In this document: positions 39,513 through 48,154 of the stretch, one piece after another | How the letters are laid out: each line of letters starts with the position of its first letter | How positions within the stretch are numbered: position 1 is the first letter of the stretch | Source of the DNA: Accumulibacter sp. | GTDB lineage: Bacteria > Pseudomonadota > Gammaproteobacteria > Burkholderiales > Rhodocyclaceae | Direction of reading: 5' to 3' | DNA length: 64,000 nt | NCBI RefSeq assembly: GCF_023806625.1 | Contig: NZ_JAMTDX010000051.1 | Location: 1-64,000, forward strand | The notes under the pieces: generated by a model | Seen by the model: only the letters and a program-made list of their open reading frames with translations | What the model was told of the DNA's origin: nothing | The model's database searches: none | Program-made: the position numbers and the translations under genes

Positions 39513-42500
39513 GGTTTTGCCAGGTCACCCGCCCAGGTGGATTTCGCCTGTTCGACAAGCTTGGCCCGCCAGCCGTCGTCCTTGCCCAGCGCTGCATTGA
39601 CGCCGGTCAGCCCGCCAGCCAGCAACCCGTTCCACTGCGCCTTGAACAGAGCCGAGGCGCGCTCGTTGAGTTTCTCGGCCTGGGCTGCGTTCGTGGCTTT
39701 CTCCCTGGCGATCTGCTGCGCGGTTGCCCGCCGCTTGCCAGTCGACGTCCGGCCGAAGCCGACACTGCTGCTGCCGAGCGAGCCGCCGATGGCGGCGAAC
39801 AGGTGGCGGCGTTGAACGTGTACGTTGGCTTCCGTGACCCCTCCGCTGTCGGGCGTCTTGCCGACCAGCGAGACGTTCGCGGGTAGCGTCGTCGCGGGCA
39901 CGCTGACGCCCTTGTCGACCGCGATGCCGCCGCCGACCGCTCCCTCGCCGACAATCGTCGAATCGAGAAGGTCGCCCTTGCTTTCGAGCTTCTTCGCCTC
40001 TGCTTCGACGTCCTTCAGTGGTTGCGCCTGGTGCGCGGCCTTGTGCACCTTCTTCTTCAGCCAGATCGCCGACAGCCCGGGTCCATCCTTCTTGTACCTG
40101 TTCAGGCGCGACTTGCCGGCCGAGCGCATGCGCTCGGCGAGGGGCTTGTCGACCTTGGCGATCGGTGTCGCGACCGCCTGGTAGAACTCGCCCATCGACG
40201 CCAGCAGGATCTTCTGCGGCACGTGGTGCGATTCGCCCTTGGCCTTGGTGACCGCCGCCGGGCGTGGTACCTCGTGCGTGCCGACCGCCCATTCCTTGGA
40301 CTCGGCCGCGACGATCCCCTTCTTGCCCGAGCCGGTGTAGAACCAGTACACCTGACCGCTCTCGACCCTCGTGCCGATGGTCTTGAAGACCGGGTGTGCC
40401 CGCTTGACGCCGGCGAGTTCACGGTCGATGTCGGCGCGCTCCTCGACGCCCGCACGGTACTTGCCGGCGACCTCGAGGATGGCCTTCTCGCCGGCCTCGA
40501 GCTGTTTCTGCTTGTCTCCGTCGCCTGCCTTGCCGCCCTTGCCGAACAGCTTCTTGACCGTGGCGACGATCTTGCCGATCACCTTGTCGATCGCCGCATC
40601 GACCTTCGACTGCACCTTGCGGATGAACTCGCGGATCTTGTCGCTGATCCCGCCGAGACCGATCAGCCGGGCGAGGAAGCCGATGAGCACGGGAATCGCG
40701 CTGGCCAGAGACTTCTCGATCCAGCTGATCGCGCCGCCGATCGCGCCGCTGGCGATCGCCGCCACCGAATTGACCACCGCCTCGACCAGGGCCATGATCT
40801 GCTGCGCCTTCTCGATCACGAACATGACCACGTTGTAGATCGCGATGACCGCCTGGACGATCGCTCCGGCGGGGTTGAACATCGAGACGACCTTGGCCAC
40901 CGCCTGCTTGATGATCGTCGTGATCAGCCAGTCCTGGATCGCGTCGATGACCATCTGCTTGAGGTTGCCGAGATCCTCCTTGATCTTCTCCCAGAGCTTC
41001 GCCGGTCCGCCGGTGATCAGTTCGCGGACGTACTCGACCACCTTCTCGATCGCGCCGACCGCGCGCTCGCCGATCAGCCTGACCGCCTTGGCGCGCATCT
41101 TCTCGTAGGTGATGCCGAGCACGTCGAGGACCAGCTTGAGGATCGACGGCAGGCTGAGGTCGCTCGGCAGGGTGATGCCCATCGCCGCCAGCGAGCCGAA
41201 CAGCCAGGCCATGAAACCGGCCTTGAGATGCGTCCAGATGTTGCCGACGAAAGCGTTGAAGCCGCCCTTGACGGCGGCGATCAGGTTGCCGAGGAAGGCG
41301 ATCGGGTCGTCGAGGATCAGCTGGATCGTCTCCTGACCCTTCCTGAGGATGCCCATCAGCCTGGCCTTGAACTCGAGCAGCGCCTTGACGACCTCGCCGA
41401 GTTTCTCGGCGAACTGCTGGAGCAGGCCCTTGTTCTCGTCCTGCATCGCCTTGAGCGCTTCGTCGGCCTTGTCGAAGGCTTCCTTGTACTTCTGCGCGAG
41501 GCTCGCAGCGAGTTCTTCCTTCTTCGCGTCGATGCTCTGCGACAGTTCGTTGAAGCGGTCGCCGACCGCCTTCGCCGCCGCGTCGCCAGCGGCCTTGAGG
41601 TTCGCCGGCAGGCCGGCGACGAAGCCGCGGATCTCGTTCTGGCCTGACTCCACGTCGGCCTTGGCCTGCGCCAGGCGGGTCTCGACGAGGTTGGCGACGC
41701 GGTCGATCAGCCGGTCCATCGCCGCCTGGAAGACTCGCCGGCCCTGCTCGTAGAAGGCGTTGACTTCGTCGGGCAGGCCGAGCGCCTGATCGCGCAGCCA
41801 GCGGGCAAGGCCGAGGCCGGGAATCGTCAGGTAGCGCTCGAGCTTGTACTTGAAGATCCGGTCGTCGACGAAGGACTTCATCGCCGTCAGCGCGGCGTCG
41901 ACTCCGGGATCGAAGATCGCCGAGACCTCGCCGTCGAGCGACTGCAGGCGCGCCTCGACGCGCGCCTTGGTGCGCGCGAAGATGCCCTCGATGTGCGCGG
42001 CGACCTTCTGGCGCTCGGCCTCTTCCCTGGCCGCCTGCTGCTGCTGGCGGCTGAGCACCTGCGCGTTGCCGCGTCCGCGCGTCGCGGCGAGGAGCAACGC
42101 TCCACGGCCGGCGACGCCGCCTGCCTGCGCCCGGGCGCCGGCGAGCACGCCGCTCTCCCTCGCACGAAACGCCGCCGGCGCCTTGTCGGCCTGGCTGGCG
42201 ACCTGCGCCTGGGCGCCGGCGACGGCGCTGAAGCGCGGGTCGTTGGCCCGTGTCAGGCTCTCGGGCCTGATCCTCTCGTCCTTGAGCGCCTGCGTCGTGT
42301 CCTTCTTCGACTGATCGAGCGAGACCTCGGCCGGCGTCGCCGGCGGGGGCATTCCTTCGCCCGCGGCGACGGCGGGCTTTTGCGGGGCCGGCTCGGCGGG
42401 CAGCGCGGCCGACGCCTGCGCGGGAACGCTGCCCGGGTCGGGGCTCTTCTTCGTCGCCTGGTCGACCGGCCCCGTCGCCGCGCTCTTCTGGGTCGCCACG

Positions 42501-42868
42501 TTTCCGCCGAGCGCGCCCTTCATCGCCCCCGACTGGCCTCCGGCCATGAACTTTTCGGTGTCGCCGAGCGTCTTGGGCATCGCCTTGTCGATCTCGGCGC
42601 GCAGCAGCGCCTTGAACGACGTCGGCTGCGGCTTCGGAGTCGGCGCCGCCTTGACCTCGTCGACGACCTTGGCCTTGGCGCCGGCGAGCCGCTCGTTGGC
42701 CGGCGCTTTCGCCGAGCGCGACGCTTCGCGCGCCTTCTGCGCCGCCGGGACGTGCTTGCGCAGCCTTGCCGCGCCGGCGTCGATCTGCTGCGTGACGGCG
42801 ACGAAGCGCGGGTCGGCCTTTGGCCTGGCGACTCGCCGCGGAGGGGCGCGCAGCGCGAGCATGGCCAT
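39509..42868 (-). CDS. Putative injection-system effector with C-terminal HNH/SHH-type nuclease motif
   Basis: 1119-residue protein. The first 250 residues are Ala/Pro/Lys-rich and probably disordered. A helical region follows (about 275-520, with coiled coil such as DAKKEELAASLAQKYKEAFD). A block of amphipathic and hydrophobic helices spans about 520-790 (GGFNAFVGNIWTHLKAGFMA, NPAGAIVQAVIAIYNVVMFV), resembling the conserved block seen in many large eCIS cargo-like proteins. Near the C-terminus ESHHVPQKILL (His881, His882) and KVHKAAH (His942, His946) resemble the SHH/HNH nuclease superfamily of polymorphic toxins; about 170 residues follow. No HEXXH peptidase (DUF4157) motif was seen. It lies two bases after the AAA+ gene and is coupled to the glycosyltransferase. 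No immunity gene is evident. Cargo status is inferred from position and architecture. Confidence 0.65.
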   Translation of the reverse strand: MAMLALRAPPRRVARPKADPRFVAVTQQIDAGAARLRKHVPAAQKAREASRSAKAPANERLAGAKAKVVDEVKAAPTPKPQPTSFKALLRAEIDKAMPKTLGDTEKFMAGGQSGAMKGALGGNVATQKSAATGPVDQATKKSPDPGSVPAQASAALPAEPAPQKPAVAAGEGMPPPATPAEVSLDQSKKDTTQALKDERIRPESLTRANDPRFSAVAGAQAQVASQADKAPAAFRARESGVLAGARAQAGGVAGRGALLLAATRGRGNAQVLSRQQQQAAREEAERQKVAAHIEGIFARTKARVEARLQSLDGEVSAIFDPGVDAALTAMKSFVDDRIFKYKLERYLTIPGLGLARWLRDQALGLPDEVNAFYEQGRRVFQAAMDRLIDRVANLVETRLAQAKADVESGQNEIRGFVAGLPANLKAAGDAAAKAVGDRFNELSQSIDAKKEELAASLAQKYKEAFDKADEALKAMQDENKGLLQQFAEKLGEVVKALLEFKARLMGILRKGQETIQLILDDPIAFLGNLIAAVKGGFNAFVGNIWTHLKAGFMAWLFGSLAAMGITLPSDLSLPSILKLVLDVLGITYEKMRAKAVRLIGERAVGAIEKVVEYVRELITGGPAKLWEKIKEDLGNLKQMVIDAIQDWLITTIIKQAVAKVVSMFNPAGAIVQAVIAIYNVVMFVIEKAQQIMALVEAVVNSVAAIASGAIGGAISWIEKSLASAIPVLIGFLARLIGLGGISDKIREFIRKVQSKVDAAIDKVIGKIVATVKKLFGKGGKAGDGDKQKQLEAGEKAILEVAGKYRAGVEERADIDRELAGVKRAHPVFKTIGTRVESGQVYWFYTGSGKKGIVAAESKEWAVGTHEVPRPAAVTKAKGESHHVPQKILLASMGEFYQAVATPIAKVDKPLAERMRSAGKSRLNRYKKDGPGLSAIWLKKKVHKAAHQAQPLKDVEAEAKKLESKGDLLDSTIVGEGAVGGGIAVDKGVSVPATTLPANVSLVGKTPDSGGVTEANVHVQRRHLFAAIGGSLGSSSVGFGRTSTGKRRATAQQIAREKATNAAQAEKLNERASALFKAQWNGLLAGGLTGVNAALGKDDGWRAKLVEQAKSTWAGDLAKP

Positions 42869-42870
42869 CT

Positions 42871-44817
42871 TCAGCCGCCGAGCGGGAAAAGACCGCCGCT
42901 GCGCCGGTATTCGCGGCGCAGCGCATCGAAGAGGATCTCCTCGTCGATCGGGCGGCCGACGGCGAGCGCCGACGAGGCGGCGGCGAGGACGACGTTGCGC
43001 ACTTGCCCGCCCGAGAGCAGGCAGGCTTCGGCGATGCGCTCGAGCACCGGCGCGGCGATGGCGTGTCCGTGGGGCAGGTGCGCGCGCCAGAGGGCGAGCC
43101 GCTCGCCGGCCTCGGGCAGCCGGAAGTTGAGGAGCACGTCGAAGCGGCGCAGGAAGGCGTCGTCGATGCGCTCGAGCGCGTTGGTCGTGACCAGCACGAG
43201 CCCGCGATGGCTTTCGAGGCGTTGCAGCAGGAAGTTCGTCTCGAGGTTGGCGTAGCGGTCGTGCGCGTTGCCGACCGAAGTCCGCCGGGCGAGCAGCGCA
43301 TCGCCCTCGTCGAGCAGCAGCATCACGTCGAGCGCTTCGGCGGCGGCGAACAGCCGGTGCAGATTGCGCTCGGTCTCGCCGATGTACTTGCTGACCACCG
43401 ACGACAGGTCGAGGCGGTAGAGCGGCACGCCGAGCCGTCCGGCGAGAACCTGCGCGGCGAGCGTCTTGCCGGTCCCTGAAGGTCCGGCAAGCAGCGCCCG
43501 GACGCCGGCGTTGAGCCGTGCGGCGAAGGCCTGCGGCAGGGTCTCGCGCAGCCGGTCGCGCTGCCGGCAACGGGCTTCGAGGTTGTCGAGGTCGCGGCGC
43601 AAGTCGTGATCGAGGACCAGCGAATGCCAGTCGGTGCCGCTCGTCTCGAGTCGCCGGGCGAGGCCGTCGAGTTCGGCCGAGCCAGCGGCCAGCGCCACCT
43701 CGCGCAGCGCCGCGGCGAGCTCGGCTGGTGGCTGCAGCGGGTCGAGGCCCTGGGCCAGCGCGCGCCGCAGGTGGCCGCTCGAGAGATGGAGCAGCGCGGC
43801 GAGCTCGCTGCGCGTGGCGCGGGTCAGCTCGGGCGCGCCGGCGGCGAGCAGGCGCTCGCGCAACGCCGCGTCCGGCAGCGGCAGCGTCAGGCGGCGAGCC
43901 GGCAGCGGCGGATCGTCGAGGGCATCGTCGTCGGCACAGACGACGCCGACCCAGCCGTCGTAGCCCGGCAGCCGCGGCAGGCGCAGCCGCTCGCCGGGAT
44001 TCGCGCGCAGGCGGAACAGCGGCCGGGCGCCGGTCAGCGCGGCAAAGGCGCCGAGCCAGAGCGGCACTTCGCCGGCGGGCAGCGGCCAGTCGATGGTCAG
44101 CGTCGGGCGGCCCTCGCTGCGCGCGAGCGCGGCCAGCAGGCTGCCTCGCCCGTTGTGCTCGGGGCCGCGAACGATGACCGTCCCGCCGCTCTCCGCGAGC
44201 CGCGTGGTGAGTCGGTCGACGATGCGCCGGGTTTCGTCGGGGAGCAGGAGATCGGCGAGTGCCGGCGCGGCTGTCGCAGGCTGCAGGCAGACGCCCGGCA
44301 GCGGTTCGCCTGGCGCCTCGCCGCGCGCCGCCGCCCAGCAGTTCTCCTCGACGAGGTAGCCGCCTTCGGCGTTGCCGGCCAGCAGCCCACAATCGAGCAG
44401 CGCGCGCAGCGCCGGGCGCAGCCCTTCGCGCGGCAGCGTGCCCCACCAGGCCTGCATCAGCGTCAGGCTCGGCCGGCGCCCGCCGCTGTCCAGGTCGAGC
44501 GCCTGAAACACCGCGGCGAAGCGCGCGTCCTCCTCGGGCAGTCCGTGTACGAGCCAGACGTCGATCGCGTTTGCCGGCCAGCCGGCGCAGCTCGCCAGCG
44601 CACGCAGCGGGTGCTCGGGCGGCTCGTCGCCGCCTGCCTCGAATGCCGCTGCGTACTCGGAGAGGAACGGGAAACGCTCGTCGATCTGGTCGCCGAGCAG
44701 TTCATGCGCATGGATGGCGATGCGCCACGCGGCAGCGAGCAGCAGCGGCCGGAAGCATTCGCCGCTGGCCGTGTCTTCGGCTTCGGCGATCATCGGGCGC
44801 AGGTCGTCGGGCTTCAT
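42871..44817 (-). CDS. AAA+ ATPase of the contractile injection system (Afp15-like)
   Basis: 648-residue ATPase, a hallmark of eCIS loci and absent from ordinary phage tails. Residues about 1-190 form a helical N-terminal region, about 190-380 a degenerate ATPase-like region (TVIVRGPEHNGRGSLLAALA keeps a weak P-loop shape), and about 410-648 the active AAA+ module. The latter has Walker A GPSGTGKT at 445-452, Walker B LLLDEGDALL, sensor 1 in LVLVTTNALERIDDAFLRRFD and the arginine residues after it. In the antifeeding prophage the equivalent protein is needed for particle assembly or release. It sits between the tape-measure-position gene and the effector, the Afp14-15 order. Confidence 0.85.
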   Translation of the reverse strand: MKPDDLRPMIAEAEDTASGECFRPLLLAAAWRIAIHAHELLGDQIDERFPFLSEYAAAFEAGGDEPPEHPLRALASCAGWPANAIDVWLVHGLPEEDARFAAVFQALDLDSGGRRPSLTLMQAWWGTLPREGLRPALRALLDCGLLAGNAEGGYLVEENCWAAARGEAPGEPLPGVCLQPATAAPALADLLLPDETRRIVDRLTTRLAESGGTVIVRGPEHNGRGSLLAALARSEGRPTLTIDWPLPAGEVPLWLGAFAALTGARPLFRLRANPGERLRLPRLPGYDGWVGVVCADDDALDDPPLPARRLTLPLPDAALRERLLAAGAPELTRATRSELAALLHLSSGHLRRALAQGLDPLQPPAELAAALREVALAAGSAELDGLARRLETSGTDWHSLVLDHDLRRDLDNLEARCRQRDRLRETLPQAFAARLNAGVRALLAGPSGTGKTLAAQVLAGRLGVPLYRLDLSSVVSKYIGETERNLHRLFAAAEALDVMLLLDEGDALLARRTSVGNAHDRYANLETNFLLQRLESHRGLVLVTTNALERIDDAFLRRFDVLLNFRLPEAGERLALWRAHLPHGHAIAAPVLERIAEACLLSGGQVRNVVLAAASSALAVGRPIDEEILFDALRREYRRSGGLFPLGG

Positions 44818-44823
44818 CGCCGC

Positions 44824-46752
44824 TCACTCGAAGACGAAGCGCAGCGAGCGCCCGGTGCTCGGCAGATGGCCGGGGTCGCGGTCGAGTCCGGCGAGCCGCC
44901 AGACGACCGGATGCTCGGCGAGCGGCAGAACGGCGACGACTTCGCTCGGCGAGAGCCAGACGCTGGCGCTTCCCCGTTCCTGCCAGAATGCGCTGCCGAC
45001 GCGCGCCGGGGCGACCGACAGCGCGGCCGCGAGACGCCGGCGGACCGAGATCCGGTAGCGAGCGAACCAGCGAGCGAAGCCGTTTCGCGCCTGCCGACGC
45101 AGGCTGCGCGCGCGCAGCCGTCGCTCTCCAGGGGGCTCGGGAATCGGCCACGACGCGGCGAGATCGGTCGTCTCGAGACGCGGGTCGGGCGGTGATTCGT
45201 CGGCCAGCGCGACGAGCGCCGCGTGCAGCGGATCGTCGCGGAATTCGGGGCCGGCGAGCGCGACGCCGAGCAACGCGAGCAGACGCCAGAGCGAGACCGG
45301 AAAGCCGCGCTCGGCGGGGCGCGTGAAATCCGGATAGAGACCGTCGCCGAGCAGCAGGTTGACCAGGAAAAGCAGCCGCGCGCAACGCGTGACGATCACC
45401 CTCGGCGGCTCGGCGAGCAGCCAGGCCGCAGGCTCGTCGACGGCCGCGGGCGCTTCGAGCGCCGGGGCAAGGTCATCGGCGACTGGTGAACGGTCGATCT
45501 CGCCGCGTTCGCTGGCCGGCGCGCTGGGCGGCGCCGGTTGCGGGATGCCCGGCGGAGCCTCGGGAGAGGACGCCGGTAGCCGACCGGCGGTCGGCGTGGA
45601 GTCGCTCCGTACAGGGCGCACGTGCCCGTCGATGGAAGCGGCGTGGCCGGATCCGGGCGTCGCCGCGACCCGGCGGGGCCGTTCAGTCAGCGTCGGGCAA
45701 CCGGCCGGGGAACGGCGATCTGCGGCCGGCACTGCGCCCGGTGGCCGCGGCGCATGCGGGTCGCCCGCGACGGGTGGAACGTCGGTGGTCGGCCGGAAGG
45801 CGATCCCGGGCGCCCCGTCGGCGCTGCCCTCCTGCCGATCGGCCGCCAGCGATTCGCTGCCGGAAGGGGCCACCGGGAGATTGCTTGCCGAAGGACGCGC
45901 GGTGTCCCGCGAGGTCGTCGGGGGCGTGCCCGGCGATCGCCGGCCGCTGTTGGTCTCCGGGTCGGCGGGCTGCACGACGGCCAACCGGGCTGGCGCGTCG
46001 TCCGCCGACGCCGTCGCGGCTGGTGCAGGCTCGAGGGCCGCGGGATGCCAGTCGCTCCCAGCGCCCCCGGAAACGGCTGGCTGCCGCGCGCTGCGCTCGA
46101 TGGGCGGCGCCGCCGCCGCGGCCTGTGGCTGGTCGGCGGATGGCCTCATCCTTTCGGCGTCGACGCGGGTTGCTGCCGAGCCGGGTTGCAGTCCGACGGG
46201 CACCGGCGAGTGCTCGCTGCCCGGATGATCGCCGGCCAGCGACGCCTGCACTCGCTCGGCGAGTCCGGCGCGGGCGAGCAGGCCGAGTGCGGCCGAAACC
46301 GCTGCCGGGCGGTCGAGAAAGGCCTGCGTCCATTCGGGGTGCCGCCGGCCGAGCACGCTGCGCCACCACCAGCGGTCGAGGCGACCGGCGAGTGCGTCGC
46401 GCGCGAGGCAGGCGAGCATCTCGGCTTCGTCGGCGAAGAGCACTGCCACGGCGTCGTCGCGGGCGGCTTCGCTGGCCGGCCGGATCGCCCCGGCGAGCGC
46501 GACGGCGAGCTGGCTGCGCACCGCCGCCGCGGAACCTCGGCGAAGAGCGCTGCCGGGAATCCGCGAAAGAGCGTCGCCGGCCACCAGCAGCTCGACTCGG
46601 CGGACGAACAGCAGCGACTGCGGCGGGAGCAGCGGCAACGCTTCTGCGACCTCGCTGGCCAACGCCTCGGCGGCGAGCCGGGCGATCACCGGTTGCGCGC
46701 CGTCGGAGCGTGCGCGCAGGCGGCCGATGGTCAACGCTGGGGAGGGGAACAT
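44824..46752 (-). CDS. Injection-system protein in the tape-measure position
   Basis: 642-residue protein of three parts: a helical N-terminus (about 1-190, rich in Ala/Leu/Arg), a Pro/Ala/Ser-rich and presumably disordered middle (about 190-430), and a C-terminal domain (about 430-642) with RCARLLFLVNLLLGDGLYPD and FPVSLWRLLALLGVALAG. The C-terminal hydrophobic segment is reminiscent of contractile-injection tape-measure proteins, and the position directly before the AAA+ gene equals Afp14. The N-terminal sequence is not recognisable, and a low-complexity centre is odd for a ruler, which is normally helical. It could instead be a chaperone or an unknown component. It ends six bases before the AAA+ start. 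Confidence 0.5.
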   Translation of the reverse strand: MFPSPALTIGRLRARSDGAQPVIARLAAEALASEVAEALPLLPPQSLLFVRRVELLVAGDALSRIPGSALRRGSAAAVRSQLAVALAGAIRPASEAARDDAVAVLFADEAEMLACLARDALAGRLDRWWWRSVLGRRHPEWTQAFLDRPAAVSAALGLLARAGLAERVQASLAGDHPGSEHSPVPVGLQPGSAATRVDAERMRPSADQPQAAAAAPPIERSARQPAVSGGAGSDWHPAALEPAPAATASADDAPARLAVVQPADPETNSGRRSPGTPPTTSRDTARPSASNLPVAPSGSESLAADRQEGSADGAPGIAFRPTTDVPPVAGDPHAPRPPGAVPAADRRSPAGCPTLTERPRRVAATPGSGHAASIDGHVRPVRSDSTPTAGRLPASSPEAPPGIPQPAPPSAPASERGEIDRSPVADDLAPALEAPAAVDEPAAWLLAEPPRVIVTRCARLLFLVNLLLGDGLYPDFTRPAERGFPVSLWRLLALLGVALAGPEFRDDPLHAALVALADESPPDPRLETTDLAASWPIPEPPGERRLRARSLRRQARNGFARWFARYRISVRRRLAAALSVAPARVGSAFWQERGSASVWLSPSEVVAVLPLAEHPVVWRLAGLDRDPGHLPSTGRSLRFVFE

Positions 46753-46835
46753 CGCGAGACTTTCCGGTTACTGCGACGAACTCCCGCCGGCACGGCCCGC
46801 CGCGCCACCGCCTGGTCGACGCCTGGCATCGCTTC

Positions 46836-48152
46836 TCAGCCTGCCGGTGGCTTGCGCGACCGCCGCGGCCGGTCGGGGGCCTGGGTGAGCACCGAAGCGG
46901 CGAGCGAGCGCTTCTCGGCGTCGGCATTGCGATCGTGCAGCGTCCGGCCGGCGAGGCTGGCCAGCCGCTTCGACGACAGCTCGCCAGGGCCGCGGTCGAC
47001 GAGCGTCGTCTCGGTCGGCGCGTGCAATCGGAGCAGGTAACGGTCGCTCCCGGCGAGGCGCAGGATCGCCAGGTGCAGCCTGCCGGCTTCGCGCGTCGTT
47101 CCGGTTGTGTCGTGAAGCCCGTCATGCAGCGCGCGGACGAAGTCGGCGCGGCTCGTCGACACCGGCGCGGGCAGCTTGAACACCTCGCCGAACACACCGG
47201 AGAGCAGCCTGAGCTCAGCGCTGTCGAGCAGCACGACCGGCGGCAGGCGGACGAACGCCGCGGCTCCGGGCGCCTGGCTGTTCCGGTCGAGGCTGGCCTT
47301 TTCGTCGGCGAGCTGGGCCACGAACTGACCGGCGAAGGCTTCCATTTCGAGCGCGTGCGATTCGCGCCAGAGGCCATCGCCGGCGAGTCCCGGCGGCTGC
47401 GCGAGACGGCGCCGGGCAGCCGGTCCGTCGATCCACACGAGCCGCGCCCGGTCGTCGATGCGCAGCACGGCGAGCGGCAGGTCGTCTACGCCGAGCGTCG
47501 GCACGACCGCTCCCGGCCACCAGCCGACGAGCCGGACGGTGCCGGGCGGGGCGCCGCTGGCCGGACGAGTGCTGATCGCGGTGGCCGGGTCCTCGGGTGC
47601 GAGCAGCGAGTACGCGACGAGGTTGCGCAGCGTCGCTTCGCTGGCTCCGGCCGGCGCACTGAGCTTGAGCAGCCGCAGGCGAACGGCCGGCTGCTCGACG
47701 TTCCGGTTGCACGCGCCGACTTCACCGAGCAGCGTCGCGGCCCGTCCGCTGGCGATCCACGTCGGCGTCAGGACGAGCAGGTAAACGCCGGCCGAAGGGC
47801 CTTCGAGGTTGGCCATCGCCGCCGCGCAGTCGGCAAAGCCGCCGCTGCGGCGGCTGCCTGCGGCACCGGCGAGGTCGAGATCGAGATCGTCGACCTCGAT
47901 CACCTGGCCCGAGGCGGTGACGCCGAGACCGCCGGCAATCGACAGCGCGCTGCTCAGCGGGCTGCCGGAAACCTCGAGCCCACTGGCGACGCCGCAGCCG
48001 AGAAGGCGCGCGAGCTGGCTCTGGCCGTTCTCGCGCAGCGCCTGTTCGCGCCGCAGGTCCTCGGCCGAGAGCAAGCGGCCGTTGAAGAAGAAGGTCCGCG
48101 CCGAGCCGCTTGCGGCCACAGGCTGATTGAGGGCGATCGCAGTTCCGGCCAT
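46836..48152 (-). CDS. Injection-system structural protein, paralogous to the fibre N-terminus
   Basis: 438-residue protein of unknown exact role. Its N-terminus (FFFNGRLLSAEDLRREQ, then RLLGCGVASGLEVSG) shares a clear pattern with the N-terminus of the next gene upstream (FTFGMVLGVDDFRQEH, then EAIGYGVISGLDVV), followed in both by a beta-rich segment with LGVTASGQVIEV or LALLPDGKLVGV. The shared module probably attaches both proteins to the same baseplate site. The remainder lacks fibre repeats, so it may be a shorter fibre, an adaptor or a plug. The ATG at 48152 is preferred because GGGAGGAT precedes it; an ATG nine codons earlier lies inside the neighbouring gene. It follows the fibre gene after two bases. 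Confidence 0.6.
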   Translation of the reverse strand: MAGTAIALNQPVAASGSARTFFFNGRLLSAEDLRREQALRENGQSQLARLLGCGVASGLEVSGSPLSSALSIAGGLGVTASGQVIEVDDLDLDLAGAAGSRRSGGFADCAAAMANLEGPSAGVYLLVLTPTWIASGRAATLLGEVGACNRNVEQPAVRLRLLKLSAPAGASEATLRNLVAYSLLAPEDPATAISTRPASGAPPGTVRLVGWWPGAVVPTLGVDDLPLAVLRIDDRARLVWIDGPAARRRLAQPPGLAGDGLWRESHALEMEAFAGQFVAQLADEKASLDRNSQAPGAAAFVRLPPVVLLDSAELRLLSGVFGEVFKLPAPVSTSRADFVRALHDGLHDTTGTTREAGRLHLAILRLAGSDRYLLRLHAPTETTLVDRGPGELSSKRLASLAGRTLHDRNADAEKRSLAASVLTQAPDRPRRSRKPPAG

Positions 48153-48154
48153 GT

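Noticed and set aside
35871..39815. Two long plus-strand open frames opposite the glycosyltransferase fusion
   Set aside because: The minus-strand product shows four coherent enzyme domains; the plus-strand frames show none.
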